Below, piece by piece: positions 1 to 9,072 of a DNA stretch of 64,000 bases. The notes beneath the pieces were generated by a model, which worked only from the letters and a program-made list of their open reading frames with translations, did not search any database and had not been told where the DNA came from. The translations under genes were made by a program, and so were the position numbers. This DNA comes from Planctomycetota bacterium (GTDB lineage Bacteria > Planctomycetota > Phycisphaerae > Phycisphaerales > SM1A02): NCBI GenBank assembly GCA_003671025.1, contig QWPW01000010.1:19052-83051 (forward strand). The letters are read 5' to 3'. Positions within the stretch are counted from its first letter, which is position 1; each line of letters opens with the position of its first letter.

Positions 1-968
1 GCAGTCTTGCGGGACGCGCGTTTGCGCGCGTCGAATCAAGTGACGCCGCGTCGCGCAGCGCAAACGATTTCGCCGTGGTCAACGCAGGACTGCACGAGTT
101 TGCCATTGATCGCGAAGTGCATGAGTTTCGCCGTCGCGAGTTGTTTGTCGATCTGGGCGAAGTCGATCGCGTCGAGTTTTCCAGCGGAGACAAACGCACC
201 GAATTGGTGCGTAAGGGACGGACGTTTCGCGTCGAGTCTCCCGTGCAAGCGCGCGCCGATCGAGCGCAGGCCGAAGAGTTGGTCGATGCGTTGCGTCGCG
301 CGCGTTCGTCGGGATTCGTCACCGATGCGCCCACGGATCTTGCGGTGTATGGCTTGGCACCTCCGGCCGCGATGATCACCGTGTGGTCGGGCAACACGCA
401 GACCAACGTGTTGATTGGCGATCCCGTTTCGATTGGCGCACAGGATCGATTCGGTCTCGTCGAAGGGACGAGCACGGTGTTGCGATTGAGCGCAACCATA
501 TTGGCCACTGCCTTGCCGCGCGTCGAGCGCTTGGTCGATGCGATCGCCAGCGGTGTGCGCGCCGCTGATGTCGGCGCGTTGGAGATCGCGTTGACATCGG
601 GCCAACGAATCACGCTGCGTCGCGAAGTGAACAAATGGACCGCGACCGTTTCCGAGCAAGGAGCAACCACCGAGCCGCGCGTGTTGGCGGTGGACTCAAA
701 CGCAGTCGAACGACTGCTCGCGGCGCTCACTCAAACTCGCGCGGCAAGCCTTGAAATCGCGGCATTTCCCGCACAAGACGCGGTGGGACTGGTGACGTTT
801 TTCGGCTTCGGCAACGAGCCCATCGACACCGTGCGTGTTGCGCGCCGACAAGAGCAGGGCGCAACCAAAACGATTCTCGAGAATGGCGACGGAGTCTTGC
901 GCGTGCATGGCGCGATCGATCTCCCGTTGAGCGCGGATGAACTTGCGCTCGGCGTCACCCAGCCGTGA
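1..968 (+). CDS. DUF4340 domain protein (5' end missing)
   Basis: The frame is open from base 3 with no stop before the TGA at 966-968, so the gene starts left of the window; the GTG at 75 in the ORF track is internal. The visible part (about 320 aa) has the two-fold pattern of DUF4340 proteins: an N-terminal 'GRAFARVES' stretch like the usual 'GxVYA' opening, a 'VDRVEFSSG' strand, a run of Asp/Ala-rich helices, and a second repeat starting near 'ADVGALEIALTSGQRITL'. In established cases DUF4340 proteins sit directly downstream of gliding-type ABC transporter genes (ATPase, permease, GldG-like auxiliary protein) and are envelope-associated. Those neighbours would lie outside this window, so the context is inferred. 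The product is probably periplasmic or membrane anchored, but the N-terminal anchor is not visible. Confidence 0.7.
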   Translation, partial: SLAGRAFARVESSDAASRSANDFAVVNAGLHEFAIDREVHEFRRRELFVDLGEVDRVEFSSGDKRTELVRKGRTFRVESPVQARADRAQAEELVDALRRARSSGFVTDAPTDLAVYGLAPPAAMITVWSGNTQTNVLIGDPVSIGAQDRFGLVEGTSTVLRLSATILATALPRVERLVDAIASGVRAADVGALEIALTSGQRITLRREVNKWTATVSEQGATTEPRVLAVDSNAVERLLAALTQTRAASLEIAAFPAQDAVGLVTFFGFGNEPIDTVRVARRQEQGATKTILENGDGVLRVHGAIDLPLSADELALGVTQP

Positions 969-970
969 GC

Positions 971-1005
971 GCATCGCATCGCGTCGCATCGCATGGCATC
1001 GCGTC
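971..1005. repeat. Pentanucleotide tandem repeat after DUF4340 stop
   Basis: Seven consecutive 5-mers of the type GCATC/GCGTC/GCATG follow the DUF4340 stop codon. They sit in the short gap between convergent genes (DUF4340 and ribD). A perfect 10-bp palindrome GAGGCGCCTC lies just after, at about 1010-1019. Confidence 0.7.
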
Positions 1006-1027
1006 GTTGAGAGGCGCCTCGATGGCG

Positions 1028-2161
1028 TCACTCTCGCAAGGCGTGATACTCATCCTGTTGCCGCCAGCGATAGTGGAGCAACACATCGGCGCCGCGCATG
1101 CGCGCAGCGAGCGATCGTGCGCGGGGAATGTCGGCGAGAACTTGCGGATTCAGTTTGCGCACGCCTCGCGCTGCGTCATCGTCGCCCACGAGAAACGGAG
1201 CGATGAACACAAACGCTTCGTCGAGCAAATCTTCACGCAGTAGTCGAGCGATCACGCCGCCGCCTGATTCCACCATCACGTTGGCGATGCCGGATGCGGC
1301 CAACGCGCGCATGCAATCGGTGAGCGTGTCCTGCGCGCCGAGTTCCATCGCGCGCACGCCCACGCGCGCGAGTGCCGCGACGCGTTCATCGAACTCTTGA
1401 TCATGAGTTGCTTCGCGTCGCGCGCGAACCAATATCACAGTGGGCGCGCTGTTGTCGCAGAGGTGCGCCGTGAGCGGCAACTGGGCATCGGGATCAAACA
1501 CAATGCGCCATGGTGTCCGCATCGCGCGCGCGTTGCGCACCGTGAGTCGCGGATTGTCTGCCAGAACAGTGCCGATTCCGGTGAGGATCGCGTCGACGCG
1601 CCCGCGTTCACGATGAACCATCGCGCGACTGCGTGCACCTGAAATCCATTGGCTTTCCCCTGAAGCAAGCGCAATCGCGCCATCGATCGATTGCGCCCAT
1701 TTCGCGGTGATCCACGGCAGTTTCGTGGCGACACGTTTGCGAAAGGGCAGCGTGAGCTCGCTCGCCAATGCGTGCGGAAAGTGGCGCACGATCATGCCTG
1801 CCGCGCGCAGCCGCGCGGCGCCGCCTTGAGCAATCGCGTTGGGATCCGCGACCGCGTAGATGAGTTGGGTGATGCCCGCCGCAAGCAGTGCGTCACAACA
1901 CGGTCCAGTGCGACCACGATGCGCGCATGGTTCAAGCGTGACGATCGCGGTCGCTCCGCGTGCGCGGGTGCCCGCTGCGTTGAGCGCTTCAATCTCCGCG
2001 TGTGCTTCGCCGCAACGACGGTGATATCCCTGCGCGATTGTGTCGCCGCGCGCGCTCACGATCACGCATCCGACCATCGGATTTGGTTCGACGCCGCCGT
2101 GTCCGCGCGCGGCGAGACGCACGGCGCGATCAAGATGGGCGCGAATCGCGGCGTCGTTCAT
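1028..2161 (-). CDS. ribD: Riboflavin biosynthesis protein RibD (deaminase/reductase)
   Basis: Bifunctional enzyme of riboflavin synthesis that deaminates and then reduces the pyrimidine intermediate made from GTP. The N-terminal deaminase domain (about residues 1-150) shows the zinc site: H54 and E56 in 'GEAHAEIEAL', and C79 and C88 in 'PCAHRGRTGPC'. The reductase domain (about 150-365) carries 'KWAQSIDGAIA', 'SRAMVHRERGRVDAILTGIGTV' and 'VMVESGGGV', typical of the DHFR-like fold. Length (377 aa) is normal for RibD. The ATG overlaps the stop of the upstream SpoIIE-type gene by 4 nt (ATGA), so the two are translationally coupled. No other rib genes are in the window. Confidence 0.95.
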   Translation of the reverse strand: MNDAAIRAHLDRAVRLAARGHGGVEPNPMVGCVIVSARGDTIAQGYHRRCGEAHAEIEALNAAGTRARGATAIVTLEPCAHRGRTGPCCDALLAAGITQLIYAVADPNAIAQGGAARLRAAGMIVRHFPHALASELTLPFRKRVATKLPWITAKWAQSIDGAIALASGESQWISGARSRAMVHRERGRVDAILTGIGTVLADNPRLTVRNARAMRTPWRIVFDPDAQLPLTAHLCDNSAPTVILVRARREATHDQEFDERVAALARVGVRAMELGAQDTLTDCMRALAASGIANVMVESGGGVIARLLREDLLDEAFVFIAPFLVGDDDAARGVRKLNPQVLADIPRARSLAARMRGADVLLHYRWRQQDEYHALRE

Positions 2162-4044
2162 AGCGCGCTCTGGGCGTAGATGAGCGAATTACTCGGCGGC
2201 GCATCACCGGTGATTCCCGAGAACACCGAGCGTCGCGAGAGAAACACGATTTCCGCGATGAGCAAGTCGTCTTCGGTCATGCCCGCTTCAAACGTTTCGA
2301 TGAGGCGCATGAGATAGGTCGGCCAACTGGTTGGGCCCGTCGGTCGACGCATCAGTTCACGCAATCGATCGAGTCCGAAGCGTTCGCCGCGAGGACTCTT
2401 CGCGTCATAGGCGCCGTCAGTGAGTAACACCATGGTGTCGCCCTCGTTGAGCAGGAGCGAAGCCTCTTCTTGTCCGAAGGTCTCGCTGTCGACGGCCCCG
2501 AGCAAGAATGTCGTCGACTCCAATTCACGCAATTTTCCGCGGGAACGCAGGAAAATCGGCGGATGTCCCGCACTGGCGTAGCGCAATTCGCCCGAGCGTG
2601 AATCAAGCGTGAGGATCAAGCCCGTGGCGTAGAGTTGATGGCGCGCAAGCAGTCGGTGGAAGTATCGATTGAGTCGCGCCAGCAATCGCGCGGGACCTTC
2701 CTCAGGATGCTCGTCACGCAGTCGTTCGATTTCGCCGTGGATACGCGCCACCGTCATCGCGCTGGCGAGTCCATGTCCCGTGACATCGAGCAGCATGAGA
2801 TGGAATCGCTCTTGATCATCCATCCACGCGTGAATGAAGTCGCCACCGATGTCTGCAGCAGGGCGATAGCCGAAGTCAAAGCGCATCCAACCGGCATCGA
2901 GCGGTTTAGGAAAGAGCGACTCATGCACGGCGCGTGCTTGCATAAATTCGCGGCGCATCGCCAGAAAGCGTCGTCCCACGAAACCAGACTTGAATCGATT
3001 GCGATGCCAACGCAAGCGCGCGTAACAGAGAAACAGCGCGGGCGCGAAGAGAAATGGAACCGCGATCACCGTGAAGAGGAGCGAAATCCATTCGTGATTT
3101 GAGACGGCCAATCCCAATCGCAGCAACAACCAACAGGCCAACAATGGAAGGATTGGCTTGAGCGATTCGCGCCACGTCCACGGCAAGAACAACGAGGCCG
3201 TGAGATGCCAGAAGAAAATCGTGAGCAGCGGAGTCACGGCGGTGTCCGTGATCAAGAGCATCATCGTGGTCTCGAGCGCGAAGCTCACGAAGCCGATGAG
3301 CAAGATCATCCGCGTAGCGGCGCGGACGAATTCGCTGCGCGTGTACAGCCGCGCGCGCACATAGATTCCGAAGTACGCGACCACCGCGAAGAAGGGAAGC
3401 GACGCGAGTACCCAAATCCACCATGCGACGTACGTTGCGGTTTCGGCGAGTGTTTCGATGGATTGCAGCGGCGCGCGGCTGATTTCGCGAGTGAGTTGCG
3501 TGCCGATGTTGGGCGGTGTTTCGGCGCCCGACTCGTTGGTGTCCTGCGCGAGTTGCGTGTCGCCGCCATCAGTGACCGTGTCGCTGACCTCGGCGCGCGG
3601 TGCAGAAGTCTTTGGCTCAACGACTTTCTCCACCACGCGCTGCGCGATGGTTCCCAGCGCATCAAGCGTCGAGACGACGGGCTCGTCGCGGCTGTCGCGT
3701 GCGTCTCGTTGTGCTTGGCGTTGTTCGATTCTGTCTGCTGCTGCAATCGCCGCGGCATCACCTGGTCGAGGCGGAAGTCCCGCATCGGCGCGCTGCTCGG
3801 CGCGTTCAGCGCGCATCTCGATGGGCGTCGGTGGAGCGATCGAAATCGCGGATTCATTCGCAGAGGCGCTCCACACCGAACCGAGAATCAGCACCGTGGT
3901 GGAGACCACTTGAAACAGTGCGTAGGCGATGCACAGCATTCCGAGTCTGCGACGCAGCCACTGGCCGAGCTCGCGCTCATACTCGGCGCGAAACACACCT
4001 TGCTCGCCGGAAATCTCAACTGGTTCACCTGTCGGATCTGTCAT
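2158..4044 (-). CDS. Membrane-bound SpoIIE-type PP2C phosphatase
   Basis: Predicted membrane-anchored serine phosphatase of the RsbU/SpoIIE class, which usually acts on anti-sigma-factor antagonists. I place the start at 4044 (MTDPTGEPVE); 4056 (MGNPMTD) is possible. The longer ORF start at 4122 falls inside a terminator hairpin. One membrane helix lies near residues 36-56, followed by an Ala/Arg/Asp-rich, probably extracytoplasmic stretch of about 150 residues, then a block of about six hydrophobic helices (roughly 205-360). The C-terminal 250 residues form the phosphatase: 'ADIGGDF' and 'LLDVTGHGLASAMT' hold metal-binding Asp residues, followed by 'SAGHPP', 'LLTDGAYDA' and 'EDDLLIAEI'. The cognate antagonist and anti-sigma genes are not nearby. 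It is coupled to ribD by an ATGA overlap, which looks like operon packing rather than shared function. Confidence 0.88.
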   Translation of the reverse strand: MTDPTGEPVEISGEQGVFRAEYERELGQWLRRRLGMLCIAYALFQVVSTTVLILGSVWSASANESAISIAPPTPIEMRAERAEQRADAGLPPRPGDAAAIAAADRIEQRQAQRDARDSRDEPVVSTLDALGTIAQRVVEKVVEPKTSAPRAEVSDTVTDGGDTQLAQDTNESGAETPPNIGTQLTREISRAPLQSIETLAETATYVAWWIWVLASLPFFAVVAYFGIYVRARLYTRSEFVRAATRMILLIGFVSFALETTMMLLITDTAVTPLLTIFFWHLTASLFLPWTWRESLKPILPLLACWLLLRLGLAVSNHEWISLLFTVIAVPFLFAPALFLCYARLRWHRNRFKSGFVGRRFLAMRREFMQARAVHESLFPKPLDAGWMRFDFGYRPAADIGGDFIHAWMDDQERFHLMLLDVTGHGLASAMTVARIHGEIERLRDEHPEEGPARLLARLNRYFHRLLARHQLYATGLILTLDSRSGELRYASAGHPPIFLRSRGKLRELESTTFLLGAVDSETFGQEEASLLLNEGDTMVLLTDGAYDAKSPRGERFGLDRLRELMRRPTGPTSWPTYLMRLIETFEAGMTEDDLLIAEIVFLSRRSVFSGITGDAPPSNSLIYAQSAL

Positions 4045-4118
4045 GGGGTTGCCCATCGTAGAAGCGGAAATCAAGAATGTCGCGCCGCTGCGTCGCGAGT
4101 TCATCAAAGTAGGAAAGC

Positions 4119-4149
4119 GCAACCGCCACCGAAAGTCGGTGGCGGTTGC
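4119..4149 (-). terminator. Probable intrinsic terminator of fusA
   Basis: A perfect 14-bp inverted repeat (GCAACCGCCACCGA / TCGGTGGCGGTTGC) with a 3-nt loop lies between the fusA stop (4196) and the SpoIIE-type gene. Read on the minus strand, the stem is followed by GCTTTCCTACTTT, an imperfect U tract. Position and stem strength support termination of fusA transcripts. Confidence 0.7.
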
Positions 4150-4195
4150 GGGGTTTGTTGGAGAGTCACCGCGCGTTGACGCGGTGAGTCGCGAC

Positions 4196-6313
4196 TCACT
4201 TGTTGCTTGCGAGCACGAGTTCCTTGAGCTTCTCAGGCATGATGCGGTACATGCTTGGTTCCATCGAGCTGGTGGCGCGACCTTGGGTCATCGAGCGCAG
4301 CGTGGTGGTGTAACCAAAGAGCTCGCTCAGCGGAACTTCACAGGTCAGCAGACGCGCATTGCCGCGCATTTCGCTGTCGATGATGGAACCGCGTCGCGAG
4401 GCGATGTCGCCGGAAACGTTGCCGAAGAATTCATCAGGAGTGGTGACCACGAGCTTCATGATGGGCTCGAGCAACGCAGGACGCGCCTTCATGACCGCTT
4501 CGCGCAGCGCCAACATGCCCGCTTGTTCGAAGGCGATCTGGCTCGAGTCAACATCGTGATACGAACCGAAGACCAACTGCACACGGACGTTGATCAGCGG
4601 GTAACCGCCGAGCACGCCCGAGGCCGCAGCTTGACGCACGCCGTATTCGATCGACGGAATGAACTCGCGCGGAACCACGCCGCCCGCGATCTTGTCTTCG
4701 AACACGATGCCGTTCTTCATGGGCAACTTGAGCTCATCCGCCTCGGCCTGCGTGCAGGGGAGAACGGTGAGCACCGCGTCGCCGAACTGACCGCGTCCAC
4801 CGGACTGCTTCTTGAACAGACCGCGAACGTCCTTGGCCACGGCAGTGATGGTTTCGCGATAAGAAACGCGCGGCTTGCCCACGTTCACGCCGACCTTCAT
4901 GTCGCGCACCAACTTGTTCTTGATGATCTCAAGGTGAAGTTCACCCATGCCCGCGATGATGGTCTCGCCGGTTTCATCGTTGTAGTTGGAGCGGAACGAA
5001 GGATCCTCACGACGGATGGTGGTGAGCGCGTCGCCGAGCTTCTTCTTGTCGTCCGAGGTGATCGGCTCGATCGACATCGAGATGACCGGTTCAGGGAAGG
5101 TCATGCGCTCAAGGATGATCGGATGATCAGGGTCGCAGATGGTGTCGCCGGTGTACGAACTCTTGAGTCCGATGACCGCGACGATGTTGCCCGAACGCAC
5201 TTCGTCGAGAGCATTGCGATCGCGCGCATGCATCTCGAAGATGCGGCTGACGTTTTCCTTCTTGCCGTTGCCAGGGTTGAGCACGCGGCTGCCCTTCTCG
5301 AGCGTGCCGGAATACACGCGGATGTAGGTGAGGTCGCCGTGCGTGTCCGAAACCACTTTGAACACGAGCGCGGAGAACGGCGCCGACGCATCATGGGGAC
5401 GACTCAACTTCTGATTGATGTCGTCAGGGTTGACGCCCATGGTGTCGGGACGCTCGGTTGGATTGGGGAGATAGTCGACTGCAGCGTCGAGCACCTTCTG
5501 CACGCCGGTGTTCTTGAGCGCGCTTCCGCAGAGAACTGGGAAACCCTTCTGCTCAATGCAACCCTTGCGGATCGCAGCCTTGATCTGCTCGTTGGTGATC
5601 TTGCTCGGATCGGTGATGAACACCTCGGCGAGCGTGTCATCCATTTCCGCGGCCTTCTCGATGAGTTCGCTGCGCCAGTACTCGGCGCTGTCGCGCAATT
5701 CCGCAGGAATCTCGGTCTCGGTGAAGGTCACGCCTTGATCTTCGGGCGACCAGTAGGTGGCGGTCATGGTCACGAGATCGATGACGCCCTTGAAGGTCTC
5801 GCCCTTACCGATGGGGAGCTGAATCGCAATCGCGTTCGCGCCCAAGCGCGTCTTCATCGAGTTGAAGCTGAACTCCCAATCCGCGCCCATCTTGTCCATC
5901 TTGTTGATGAAGCAGCAACGTGGAACGCCGTAACGATCCGCTTGACGCCACACGGTTTCCGACTGCGCTTCCACGCCTTCTTTGCCGTCGAACACTGCGA
6001 TGGCGCCGTCGAGCACGCGCAGCGAACGCTCGACTTCAATGGTGAAGTCCACGTGGCCGGGGGTGTCGATGAGATTGACTTTGTATTCGATGCCGTCCTT
6101 GGTCCAAGGGCAGGTCGTCGCGGCCGACTGAATGGTGATGCCGCGCTCTTGCTCTTCCTGGAGGAAGTCCATGGTCGCCGTGCCTTGATGCACTTCACCG
6201 ATCTTGTAGTTGCGACCGGTGTAATACAAAATGCGCTCGGTGACGGTGGTCTTGCCCGCGTCGATGTGAGCGCAGATGCCGATGTTGCGGACGTGCTGGA
6301 GTTCGTTAGCCAT
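4196..6313 (-). CDS. fusA: Elongation factor G
   Basis: Translocation GTPase of protein synthesis, cytosolic. The 705-aa product has all G motifs near the N-terminus: AHIDAGKTT (G1, residues 15-23), RGITIQSA (G2), DTPGHVD (G3) and NKMD (G4). The EF-G domains II-V follow, including '[14 protein letters not shown]' and the C-terminal '[19 protein letters not shown]'. An AGGA element lies about 10 nt upstream of the ATG. The gene stands alone rather than in a str operon with rpsL/rpsG/tuf, and ends at a hairpin terminator. Lineages that lack a str operon often carry more than one EF-G, so this could be the main copy or a paralogue; the motifs look fully canonical. Confidence 0.97.
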   Translation of the reverse strand: MANELQHVRNIGICAHIDAGKTTVTERILYYTGRNYKIGEVHQGTATMDFLQEEQERGITIQSAATTCPWTKDGIEYKVNLIDTPGHVDFTIEVERSLRVLDGAIAVFDGKEGVEAQSETVWRQADRYGVPRCCFINKMDKMGADWEFSFNSMKTRLGANAIAIQLPIGKGETFKGVIDLVTMTATYWSPEDQGVTFTETEIPAELRDSAEYWRSELIEKAAEMDDTLAEVFITDPSKITNEQIKAAIRKGCIEQKGFPVLCGSALKNTGVQKVLDAAVDYLPNPTERPDTMGVNPDDINQKLSRPHDASAPFSALVFKVVSDTHGDLTYIRVYSGTLEKGSRVLNPGNGKKENVSRIFEMHARDRNALDEVRSGNIVAVIGLKSSYTGDTICDPDHPIILERMTFPEPVISMSIEPITSDDKKKLGDALTTIRREDPSFRSNYNDETGETIIAGMGELHLEIIKNKLVRDMKVGVNVGKPRVSYRETITAVAKDVRGLFKKQSGGRGQFGDAVLTVLPCTQAEADELKLPMKNGIVFEDKIAGGVVPREFIPSIEYGVRQAAASGVLGGYPLINVRVQLVFGSYHDVDSSQIAFEQAGMLALREAVMKARPALLEPIMKLVVTTPDEFFGNVSGDIASRRGSIIDSEMRGNARLLTCEVPLSELFGYTTTLRSMTQGRATSSMEPSMYRIMPEKLKELVLASNK

Positions 6314-6881
6314 GGAAGTAATCCTGCGAAAGTGCTGCGCGTAACAGCGCGGCGTGGGGAGCGGTCAAGTCACCCAAGTAGAGCCAGAATGGCACCGAGT
6401 TTGGGCGGGTGAATGGACAAGTTTTCGTTTGTTTGCGCGGCGAGTGTCGCGCGTCTTAGCGAACGCGCGACGATGCGCTCCTCAACCAGTCGCGCGGGCG
6501 TGAACCCGTGCATGATCGCGTGCATGCTCGAGGGCATGCACAGTCGGTAGAGGTTGAGTCGTCAGCGTGAGTCAAGTAAGTTCTCGCGATCGCCGAATTT
6601 TCGGCGAGCCGCGCAGTCTAGAACTTCCCTCGAGTGAATGCAACAGCGTTGATCGTGAGAAGGATGGACTCGAGCACAGGGGTGTTGTCCTTGTATCGAG
6701 GCTCGCTCGCCCTATGCGTTCTTAGAGGCGGACTCATCGGGCGCAGTGGAGGGGGAATCGCTCAACACCGGCGGTTCACTGCGGTTCACTGCGGGAATCG
6801 CCATCAAACCGCGTCTCCCATAACAGGTGGCGATCCGTTGCCTAACTGCGGCAGCGCGGCGCCTAGAGCCAGAAATGCGCC
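6314..6881. other. Intergenic region upstream of fusA, no gene seen
   Basis: About 570 bases without a convincing gene. The 113-aa ORF on the plus strand (6634-6975) runs into the 3' end of the next gene and has no recognisable features. The stretch should hold the fusA promoter and leader. It contains an 8-bp inverted repeat (GTGCATGC, 6-nt loop, GCATGCAC) at 6520-6541 and a 10-bp direct duplication (GCGGTTCACT twice) at 6771-6790. I could not assign a promoter with confidence. Confidence 0.5.
6520..6541. repeat. 8-bp inverted repeat upstream of fusA
   Basis: GTGCATGC and GCATGCAC flank a 6-nt loop. It lies about 210 bp upstream of fusA. It could be an operator or a small hairpin; no run of T follows. 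Confidence 0.4.
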
Positions 6882-7835
6882 TCAGACCGAACGCACAAAG
6901 TCGCGTTGCGGAATGTCGGTGGCCGCAAGAATGGTGGTGACTTCGGCGAGGAAGCGGCGGCCGTCTTCGACATAGCCCGCGGTCGGAGCGAGCGCGGGCA
7001 TGTGTCCGATGAAGAACGCGTTGAGGCGACGCATGAAGAGTTCGCGCACGTACTTCGCGCCCATCGACGCGAGTGCTACTGGAAGATGACGTTCTTCAGC
7101 ACCGACCTCGAACGAGATGATGAGTCCTTCGCCGATCTCGTAGGTCGATTGATCTTCACTCTCGCTGATGGTGCGCACCGGCGCGCCGCGCGCAATGTGC
7201 GTCTCGAGTTCTTCCGCGTATTGCGCGCGTCCACCTTGGCGATCGACGGCGATGAACGCGGGTTCGTCGCCGCGCAGCAAATCAACCGTGCGCACCGCGT
7301 CAAAGATGAGTGACATGTTCACCAGGGCTTTGTTGCGCAGCGTTGCGTAGAGCGCGTTGAATGCGGGAGCATCAAGCGCAGCAACACCAAGGTGCGCGAG
7401 CGAGGCACCGCTGTGCGCATAAGCGCGCGCGACCATGTTGCGCGCAATGGTGACATCGAATGGACTGAGTGAAACAGGGAGCGCAAGCGCAGTCGCGTGC
7501 CACGGAGTCGCGGCACTGATGCGCGTGTGCACGCCGAGTTCGTCGAACAACGCGCGATCATCGGCGAGAGAATTTTCGCTGCAAAACGCGAGGACTCCGC
7601 GCTCGAGATGAATGAGCGGATCTTCTCCCGCGCGCTTGAGTTTCTTGCTGTCGCTGATAGGAATGCGTCGCCGCGAGTCTTTCACTTTGCGACACACCGC
7701 GCGATCAAAGAGCTTCCACAAGTCGGGCGGAGTTGCGATGTCGCGGTGATCGTTCACGCGAAACGCGCTCGCGCCAATGCACAGCGGACCAAGAAGGGGG
7801 CCGTATCCAGCTTCGTCGACGCCTGCGTAAATCAC
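6882..7835 (-). CDS. Divergent RNase HII-like nuclease
   Basis: The N-terminus reads 'AGVDEAGYGPLLGPL', close to the 'DEAGRGPLAGPV' catalytic motif of RNase HII, with the expected Asp-Glu pair at residues 7-8. Further on are 'SDSKKL', 'IAVDRQGGR' (candidate second Asp) and 'ALASMGAKYVRE', resembling the 'AS-IAKVxRD' segment. The protein is about 317 aa against about 200 for normal RNase HII, with the extra length in the middle. The preferred start is the GTG at 7835, which overlaps the mnmA stop as GTGA; the ORF-track start at 7874 would overlap mnmA by 43 nt. It probably cleaves RNA in RNA-DNA hybrids, but the substitutions leave the exact activity open. Confidence 0.65.
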   Translation of the reverse strand: MIYAGVDEAGYGPLLGPLCIGASAFRVNDHRDIATPPDLWKLFDRAVCRKVKDSRRRIPISDSKKLKRAGEDPLIHLERGVLAFCSENSLADDRALFDELGVHTRISAATPWHATALALPVSLSPFDVTIARNMVARAYAHSGASLAHLGVAALDAPAFNALYATLRNKALVNMSLIFDAVRTVDLLRGDEPAFIAVDRQGGRAQYAEELETHIARGAPVRTISESEDQSTYEIGEGLIISFEVGAEERHLPVALASMGAKYVRELFMRRLNAFFIGHMPALAPTAGYVEDGRRFLAEVTTILAATDIPQRDFVRSV

Positions 7836-9004
7836 GCGGGGATAGTAGTGGCTCCGCGCGTCTCGCTGATCCATCCGCCGCCGAGGATGCGCTCCTCTTG
7901 GTCGTAACAGACCACTGCTTGCCCAGGAGCAACGCCAGGCTCTGCGTTGTCAAACGCAACGGACAGGATGCGCACACCGTCGCGCGAGGTGATGGTCGCG
8001 CGTGCGGGGATGGCTCGTCCGTGCGAGCGCACTTGCGCGGTGCACACGATCGTTGCGTCGCTGGTCGCGTCATTGGTGTCGTCGATGGCGCCATCAACCG
8101 CGCCATACCACACGACTTCTGCAGCCTCGACGCCGTGCACATCAAGCGACTCACGCGGACCAACCACCACCGTGTTGCGCGCCGTGTCTTTACGAATCAC
8201 GTAGAGCGGAATCGATGCCGAGACGCGAAGTCCCTTGCGTTGACCGACGGTGAAATGCTGATGTCCCTCGTGACGACCGAGCTCGTGCCCTGACTCGTCT
8301 TCAATCGCGCCCTCGCTGAATCGCGTGGGCGCGCGACGCTCGAGGAACGCGGCGTAGTCATCGGGAACGAAGCAAATCTCCTGCGAATCAGGCTTGTCGA
8401 ACACAGGCAACCCGAGCTCGCGCGCGACTTCGCGCACCGCGGGTTTTTCCATCTCGCCAATGGGCAACATCATTTTGGAAAGCGCTTCGCGGCCGATTCC
8501 AAACAGAACATACGACTGATCTTTGGCAACATCGAGTCCGCGACGAATGCGCGCGCCGTACGCAGAATGCTCAACCCGCGCGTAGTGGCCGGTCGCGACG
8601 GCGGCGCAACCGAGTTGTTCGGCGTACTGGCGCAGCTTGCCAAACTTCAGCCAATCGTTGCAACGCACGCAGGGATTGGGCGTGCGGCCCGCGTGGTACT
8701 CCTCTTCGAAGTAGGAAATGATGCGACCGAAGTCGTTGCGAAAATTCACGACGTAGAAGGGGACATCAAGTTTGGCCGCGACCAAGCGCGCGTCCGCGGC
8801 GTCGTTGATTGAGCAACAACCTTGATGGCCAATCTTGGCCGCGCTACCGAATCGGCACTGCGAACCTTCAATCGGCGTCTCGAGTTCTTCGCCCGGACTT
8901 CCCAGTCGCATGAAGCAACCGATGACCTCATGGCCATCGCGTTTGAGCAGCGCCGCCGCGACAGAACTGTCGACGCCGCCGGACATGGCCAAGAGGATCT
9001 TCAC
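7832..9004 (-). CDS. mnmA: tRNA-specific 2-thiouridylase MnmA
   Basis: Cytosolic enzyme that activates U34 of tRNAs for Lys, Glu and Gln with ATP and inserts sulfur. The PP-loop 'SGGVDSS' is at residues 8-14. The two catalytic cysteines are in 'NPCVRCN' (about residue 108) and 'SQEICFVPDDY' (about 205). 'TGHYARV' and the C-terminal beta-barrel ('EPGVAPGQAVVCYD') are also present. Length (390 aa) is slightly above the usual 360-370 because of a longer segment after the PP-loop ('QCRFGSAAKIGHQGCCS'). It is upstream of and coupled to the RNase HII-like gene. Confidence 0.95.
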   Translation of the reverse strand: MKILLAMSGGVDSSVAAALLKRDGHEVIGCFMRLGSPGEELETPIEGSQCRFGSAAKIGHQGCCSINDAADARLVAAKLDVPFYVVNFRNDFGRIISYFEEEYHAGRTPNPCVRCNDWLKFGKLRQYAEQLGCAAVATGHYARVEHSAYGARIRRGLDVAKDQSYVLFGIGREALSKMMLPIGEMEKPAVREVARELGLPVFDKPDSQEICFVPDDYAAFLERRAPTRFSEGAIEDESGHELGRHEGHQHFTVGQRKGLRVSASIPLYVIRKDTARNTVVVGPRESLDVHGVEAAEVVWYGAVDGAIDDTNDATSDATIVCTAQVRSHGRAIPARATITSRDGVRILSVAFDNAEPGVAPGQAVVCYDQEERILGGGWISETRGATTIPA

Positions 9005-9036
9005 GATGGCACTCTATCGCGCGCGTTCATGCGCGC

Positions 9037-9072
9037 ACCTTGCGCATCACCTTGCGCATCACCTTGCGCATC
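9037..9072. repeat. 12-bp tandem repeat, three copies, containing the aldolase stop
   Basis: ACCTTGCGCATC is repeated three times without mismatch. Read on the minus strand it is TGATGCGCAAGG iterated, where the first TGA (9073-9071) is the stop codon of the aldolase gene. Because the unit is 12 nt, the next two TGAs are in frame. Confidence 0.9.

Noticed and set aside
3929-6412. 827-aa plus-strand ORF opposite fusA
   Set aside because: It is the antisense shadow of a highly conserved, codon-biased gene; no motifs, and fusA on the other strand is certain.
6634-6975. 113-aa plus ORF upstream of fusA
   Set aside because: No ribosome site, no features, and it runs into the 3' end of the RNase HII-like gene.
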